Part shown: positions 60,908 to 64,000 of the stretch, piece by piece
Position numbering within the stretch: the stretch's first letter is position 1
Layout of the letters: every line of letters starts with the position of its first letter
Source of the DNA: an uncultured Bacteroidales bacterium
GTDB lineage: Bacteria > Bacteroidota > Bacteroidia > Bacteroidales > FEN-979
Assembly: GCA_903913885.1 (NCBI GenBank)
Contig: CAIWMX010000125.1
Location: 135,461 to 199,460 of the forward strand
Direction of reading: 5' to 3'
DNA: 64,000 nt
Translations under genes and position numbers: made by a program
Notes under the pieces: model-generated
Told to the model about the DNA's origin: nothing
Database searches by the model: none
Seen by the model: the letters and a program-made list of their open reading frames with translations, nothing else

Positions 60908-63031
60908 ATGCAAAAAGATATTCTCCAGCAATTTACCGACCTGTTTGATCATGCTCCCTTTGGCTATATCTCAGTCGATCGGGTCGGCCGGGTCATACTG
61001 ATCAACCATGCTGCCTGCTCAGTACTGGGAATTGATGCAACCGTCGTGAAAAACCATCCGTTTCAATCAATGCTGAACAGTGCCGACAGCGACACTTTCC
61101 GCAGTGTACTGTCTGAGGCATTTATTTCCAACAGGAAGGTCGTCAGGGAGTTTTCACTGCCAAACGCCGGTAATGAGATCTGTATCCGCATGGAAGCCAT
61201 CGCTTTACCCGGAGACGAAACATGTAAAATTGCCATTATTGATATTTCCGAAAAAAAATTGGCCCAGGATGCACTTTCGGGGAGCGAAGAAAAATACAAG
61301 ATGCTCGTTGAGATGGCGGTTGATGCGTTTTTTCAGGGGGATCGGCATGGAGGGTTCATCACAGTCAACAACAAAGCCGTAGAGATGACTGGTTATTCAA
61401 GGGAAGAACTGCTGAAAATGAATATCCGGGAACTGTTTTCTGAAGATAATCTTTTTGCCAAACCCCTGAGATATGACCTGCTGGCAAAGGGACTGACCAT
61501 GATCACTGAAAGAACCCTGATCAGCAAATCCGGGCAGCAAATCCTGGTTGAAATGAATTCGAAGGAAATGCCTGACGGAACCTACCAGTCCTTTTTCAGG
61601 GATATTACTGAACGAAAAGGAGCTGAAATAAAGATCACGGAATCGGAACAGAAATACAGGAACCTCCATATGAGCATGATGGACGGGTATGTCATGTCCG
61701 ACATGCTGGGCCGGATCAGGGAAAGCAACGAGGCATACCAGCACATGGTCGGGTACCCGGCAGAGGAGCTCCACAACCTGAATTACCGTGATCTTACACC
61801 TGAAAAATGGCATGCATTTGAACAAAAAATCGTCGAAGAGCAAATCCTGGTCAACGGGGCCTCCCAGGTATACCAGAAGGAGTACATAAATAAAAACAGC
61901 ACCATCTTCCCTGTTGAACTTCGTACATTCCTGGTGAGGAATGCAGACGGAGAAGCTGTCGGGATGTGGGCCATCGTACGCGAAATAACCGAAAGAAAAC
62001 AAGCCGAAGAAGCGCTTCTTCGCTCGGAAATCCAATACCGGGATACCATTGATTCGCTCCCCGACTGGATTTACGTGGTTGATGCCCGGTTTAACATCGT
62101 TATGTGCAACGCAGCCCTGAAACAGGAACTGGTCAGACTGGGATTAAACCCCGCCTGCACCGGTGAAATGATAAGATCGGGGTTCCCGTTTATCAGCGAA
62201 CAAACCATTGCCGGGACCGAAAAGGTATTTCGTACCGGGGAGGTTGCTGTATGCGGACAGAAGTTCAGAAGGGGCGATAAAATAATCCAGGTGGAGACCA
62301 CGGTGGTCCCGATTTTAAAGGAAAGCAAGATTGAGAAGGTAATCCTGGTAATCCGCGATCGTTCAAAGGAGAAGGAGATCGAAGAGTTGAAACGCCGCAA
62401 CACCGAACAGAAGGAGGTACTGCTCAGGGAGATCCACCACCGGGTTAAAAACAACCTGGCCATTGTTATCAGCCTCCTAAACTTTCAACTCCGGAACACC
62501 TCCAACGAGGAGATCACCCGTATGATCATCGACATCCAAACCCGGATTCGTTCGATGGCGCTGATCCATGAACATCTTTACCGCTCAGAGAATCTCGACC
62601 GGATCACCCTTGCATCGTACATTGAATCGCTTTCGTTCATGATCCTGACCACCTTCAGCGGACACCGCGCCAAACTCGAGATGCATCTTGATCCCATCGA
62701 TGTAAGCATCCAGGCAGCACTGCCCATCGGCCTCATCGTGAATGAACTGCTCACCAACGCCTTCAAATACGCATTTCCCGATAGCACCGAAGGAACAATC
62801 CATGTTCAGCTTACCGGAGATGAGCAGTGCATGTGCCAGCTGGTTGTGGAGGATAACGGGATCGGACTTCCGGCAAGCTCGACCCTGAATTCTGAAAAAT
62901 CGCTGGGACTATACATTGTCGGCCTGCTCGTGGAACAACTTGAGGGAACCGTGGAAATTGCCAGGGAACATGGCACCTCATTCCGCATCCGATTCCGGAA
63001 TTTACTCGCTAAACAAGAGAGTCAACTTTAA
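60908..63031 (+). CDS. Multi-PAS sensor histidine kinase (HisKA_2 type)
   Basis: A 707-residue cytosolic sensor kinase; no membrane helix is evident. Four PAS-like domains are spaced through residues ~10-490 (FGYISVDRVGRVILIN; DAFFQGDRHGGFITVNN; YVMSDMLGRIRESNEAY; WIYVVDARFNIVMCN), with linkers (SEEKYKMLVEMAVDA, EITERKQAEEALLRSEIQYR) typical of PAS arrays. The HisKA_2 dimerisation helix follows, with LLREIHHRVKNNLAIV (phosphoacceptor His511). The ATPase domain has the N-box IVNELLTNAFKYAFP and the G-box VEDNGIGLP. No response regulator gene is adjacent. The start is the ATG at 60908, not the TTG in the promoter. Confidence 0.94.
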   Translation: MQKDILQQFTDLFDHAPFGYISVDRVGRVILINHAACSVLGIDATVVKNHPFQSMLNSADSDTFRSVLSEAFISNRKVVREFSLPNAGNEICIRMEAIALPGDETCKIAIIDISEKKLAQDALSGSEEKYKMLVEMAVDAFFQGDRHGGFITVNNKAVEMTGYSREELLKMNIRELFSEDNLFAKPLRYDLLAKGLTMITERTLISKSGQQILVEMNSKEMPDGTYQSFFRDITERKGAEIKITESEQKYRNLHMSMMDGYVMSDMLGRIRESNEAYQHMVGYPAEELHNLNYRDLTPEKWHAFEQKIVEEQILVNGASQVYQKEYINKNSTIFPVELRTFLVRNADGEAVGMWAIVREITERKQAEEALLRSEIQYRDTIDSLPDWIYVVDARFNIVMCNAALKQELVRLGLNPACTGEMIRSGFPFISEQTIAGTEKVFRTGEVAVCGQKFRRGDKIIQVETTVVPILKESKIEKVILVIRDRSKEKEIEELKRRNTEQKEVLLREIHHRVKNNLAIVISLLNFQLRNTSNEEITRMIIDIQTRIRSMALIHEHLYRSENLDRITLASYIESLSFMILTTFSGHRAKLEMHLDPIDVSIQAALPIGLIVNELLTNAFKYAFPDSTEGTIHVQLTGDEQCMCQLVVEDNGIGLPASSTLNSEKSLGLYIVGLLVEQLEGTVEIAREHGTSFRIRFRNLLAKQESQL

Positions 63032-63121
63032 AAATCCTTTTATCTCTGGCTGCAGATAACAAAAAAGGCTTCCCTTCGTTTATATTTTTATCCTTCATTT
63101 CCCATTAAAAGCCCTGATCCC

Positions 63122-63841
63122 ATGATGAACAAAAAGATCATTTTTATTATATTTTTCTCCTTTCTGTTTTCCTTCGGCTCCCGCAGCCAGATCCTCGAGG
63201 GTGCCATGAAACTGGTCAGCCCGGGAAAAACCGGCCTGACTGAAAAAGATGCAGCAGATGGCATCAGGGAAGCCCTTATTAAGGGGACCGGTGAAAGTGT
63301 GGCGCTCGTTTCGAAAATGGATGGTTATTTCAAGAACCCTGAAATCAAGATTCCCTTTCCGCCATCGGCCAGGGAGATTGAAACAAAACTGAGAGCCATC
63401 GGCCTGGGCAGCCAGGTCGATGAGGCCATTGTTGCCATCAACCGTGCCGCGGAAGATGCAGCGAAAGAGGCTGAGCCGATTTTCGTGGCAGCCGTGCAGA
63501 AAATGACCATCTCCGATGCACTGCATATTGTAAGCGGCCAGCAGGACGCCGCTACCCATTATCTTTCAGGTGCAACCACCCCCGACCTGAAAGTTAAGTT
63601 CACCCCGGTAATTAAAGCTTCCCTCGACAGGGTGAATGCCACAAAATACTGGGCCGACCTGGTCAAAGCCTACAACAAGATCCCATTCGTTTCCAAACAA
63701 AATCCCGACCTTACCGCATATTGTACCGACAAGGCCATCAGCGGCCTGTTTATCATGATCGCGAAGGAGGAGGTGAAGATCAGGCAGAATCCGGCTGCCC
63801 GCACATCGGAGTTGCTGAAAAAGGTTTTCGGCACCAGATAA
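63122..63841 (+). CDS. DUF4197 exported protein
   Basis: A 239-residue periplasmic protein of the DUF4197 family, function unknown. Signal peptide (IIFIIFFSFLFSFGSRSQ), then a helical protein with the family pattern GLTEKDAADGIREALIKGTGESVALVSK and the segment EDAAKEAEPIFVAAVQKMTI, followed by DALHIVSGQQDAATHYL. The C-terminal part ends VFGTR. Met1 or Met2 could be the start. An inverted repeat (TTATCT / AGATAA near 63051-63070) lies in the gap after the kinase gene. The radical SAM gene starts 10 bases later, so they may be co-transcribed. Confidence 0.9.
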   Translation: MMNKKIIFIIFFSFLFSFGSRSQILEGAMKLVSPGKTGLTEKDAADGIREALIKGTGESVALVSKMDGYFKNPEIKIPFPPSAREIETKLRAIGLGSQVDEAIVAINRAAEDAAKEAEPIFVAAVQKMTISDALHIVSGQQDAATHYLSGATTPDLKVKFTPVIKASLDRVNATKYWADLVKAYNKIPFVSKQNPDLTAYCTDKAISGLFIMIAKEEVKIRQNPAARTSELLKKVFGTR

Positions 63842-63850
63842 TTGTTGATT

Positions 63851-64000
63851 ATGACAGATTTATTCAGTGGGATCACCCGGTGTCTGCTGGTCCAGACAAA
63901 ATTTTCCGATTTAAGTTTCTGGAATTACCAGGATGTTTGCAGGATCGTAGGCAAAAAATACCCGGCGGCCCCGCTCGGGCTGCTTACCGTTGCAGCCATC
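63851..64000 (+). CDS. B12-binding-type radical SAM protein, N-terminus only
   Basis: Only the first 50 codons are in the window, beginning MTDLFSGITRCLLVQTKF. The stretch FWNYQDVCRIVGKKYPAAP then LGLLTVAA matches the start of cobalamin-binding-domain radical SAM proteins (BchE/HpnP-type), in which P-x-LGLLT-AA marks the first helix of the B12-binding domain. Neither the CxxxCxxC iron-sulfur motif nor the rest is visible, so the reaction cannot be told. The gene continues off the right edge. Confidence 0.65.
   Translation, partial: MTDLFSGITRCLLVQTKFSDLSFWNYQDVCRIVGKKYPAAPLGLLTVAAI

Overview
The window looks like a chromosomal segment of a Bacteroidota bacterium, probably Bacteroidales-like and of roughly 50% GC. 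The evidence is: (i) repeated TAnnTTTG promoter -7 elements, typical of this phylum; (ii) five secreted proteins ending in type IX secretion (T9SS) C-terminal sorting domains; (iii) lineage-typical families (DUF4270, DUF3078-like, a BlaR-type M56 peptidase fused to a TonB C-terminal domain); (iv) TonB-dependent receptors. I see no rRNA, tRNA, CRISPR array, insertion sequence or prophage. Family names come from reading motifs, not from searches.

Layout. 1-8.7 kb is core metabolism: a truncated isoleucyl-tRNA synthetase gene (absent from the ORF track because it runs off the edge), a nitroreductase, an exported endonuclease I, the fabH-plsX-rpmF-yceD lipid/ribosome cluster, and a proline dehydrogenase. 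8.7-14.3 kb holds a 1077-residue multi-cofactor redox fusion and three envelope proteins. 14.6-18.7 kb is glycogen synthase-DUF4270-glmS. 18.8-27.3 kb has a PKD-repeat surface protein, a YCF48-like surface propeller, superoxide dismutase and a C-terminal processing protease. 27.4-31.5 kb has an alpha/beta hydrolase facing a TPR-BlaI-BlaR/TonB operon. 31.8-34.7 kb has a 2-hydroxyacid pair (LDH2-family dehydrogenase and LhgO) plus a small membrane protein; the three intergenic stretches there carry three different 7-8 bp tandem repeats. 34.9-40.5 kb has a sugar-nucleotide/steroid-type dehydrogenase, an acyl-CoA ligase and an M16 peptidase.

40.5-50.3 kb is the most unusual part. An exported two-lobed retropepsin-like protease is translationally coupled to a protein with four tandem glycogen-binding (AMPK/CBM48-type) domains. 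Divergent from these is a unit of a three-TM membrane protein followed by two tandem WD40-caspase paralogues, both with export signals and intact His/Cys dyads. This is my best candidate for an undescribed extracytoplasmic system, but its function is unknown. 50.4-63.8 kb has acetyl-CoA synthetase with a coupled T9SS propeller, a TonB-dependent receptor, a three-domain FKBP isomerase, a T9SS sialidase-fold protein, a second receptor paralogue that has lost its plug domain, a PAS histidine kinase, a DUF4197 protein and the start of a radical SAM protein.

Annotation note: several ORF-track starts are wrong because they lie in or upstream of the promoter -7 element. In four cases the proposed TTG start is literally the TTG of TAnnTTTG. 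I corrected these starts below. Three genes have only 5-6 bases between the -7 element and the ATG and may be transcribed as leaderless or nearly leaderless mRNAs.
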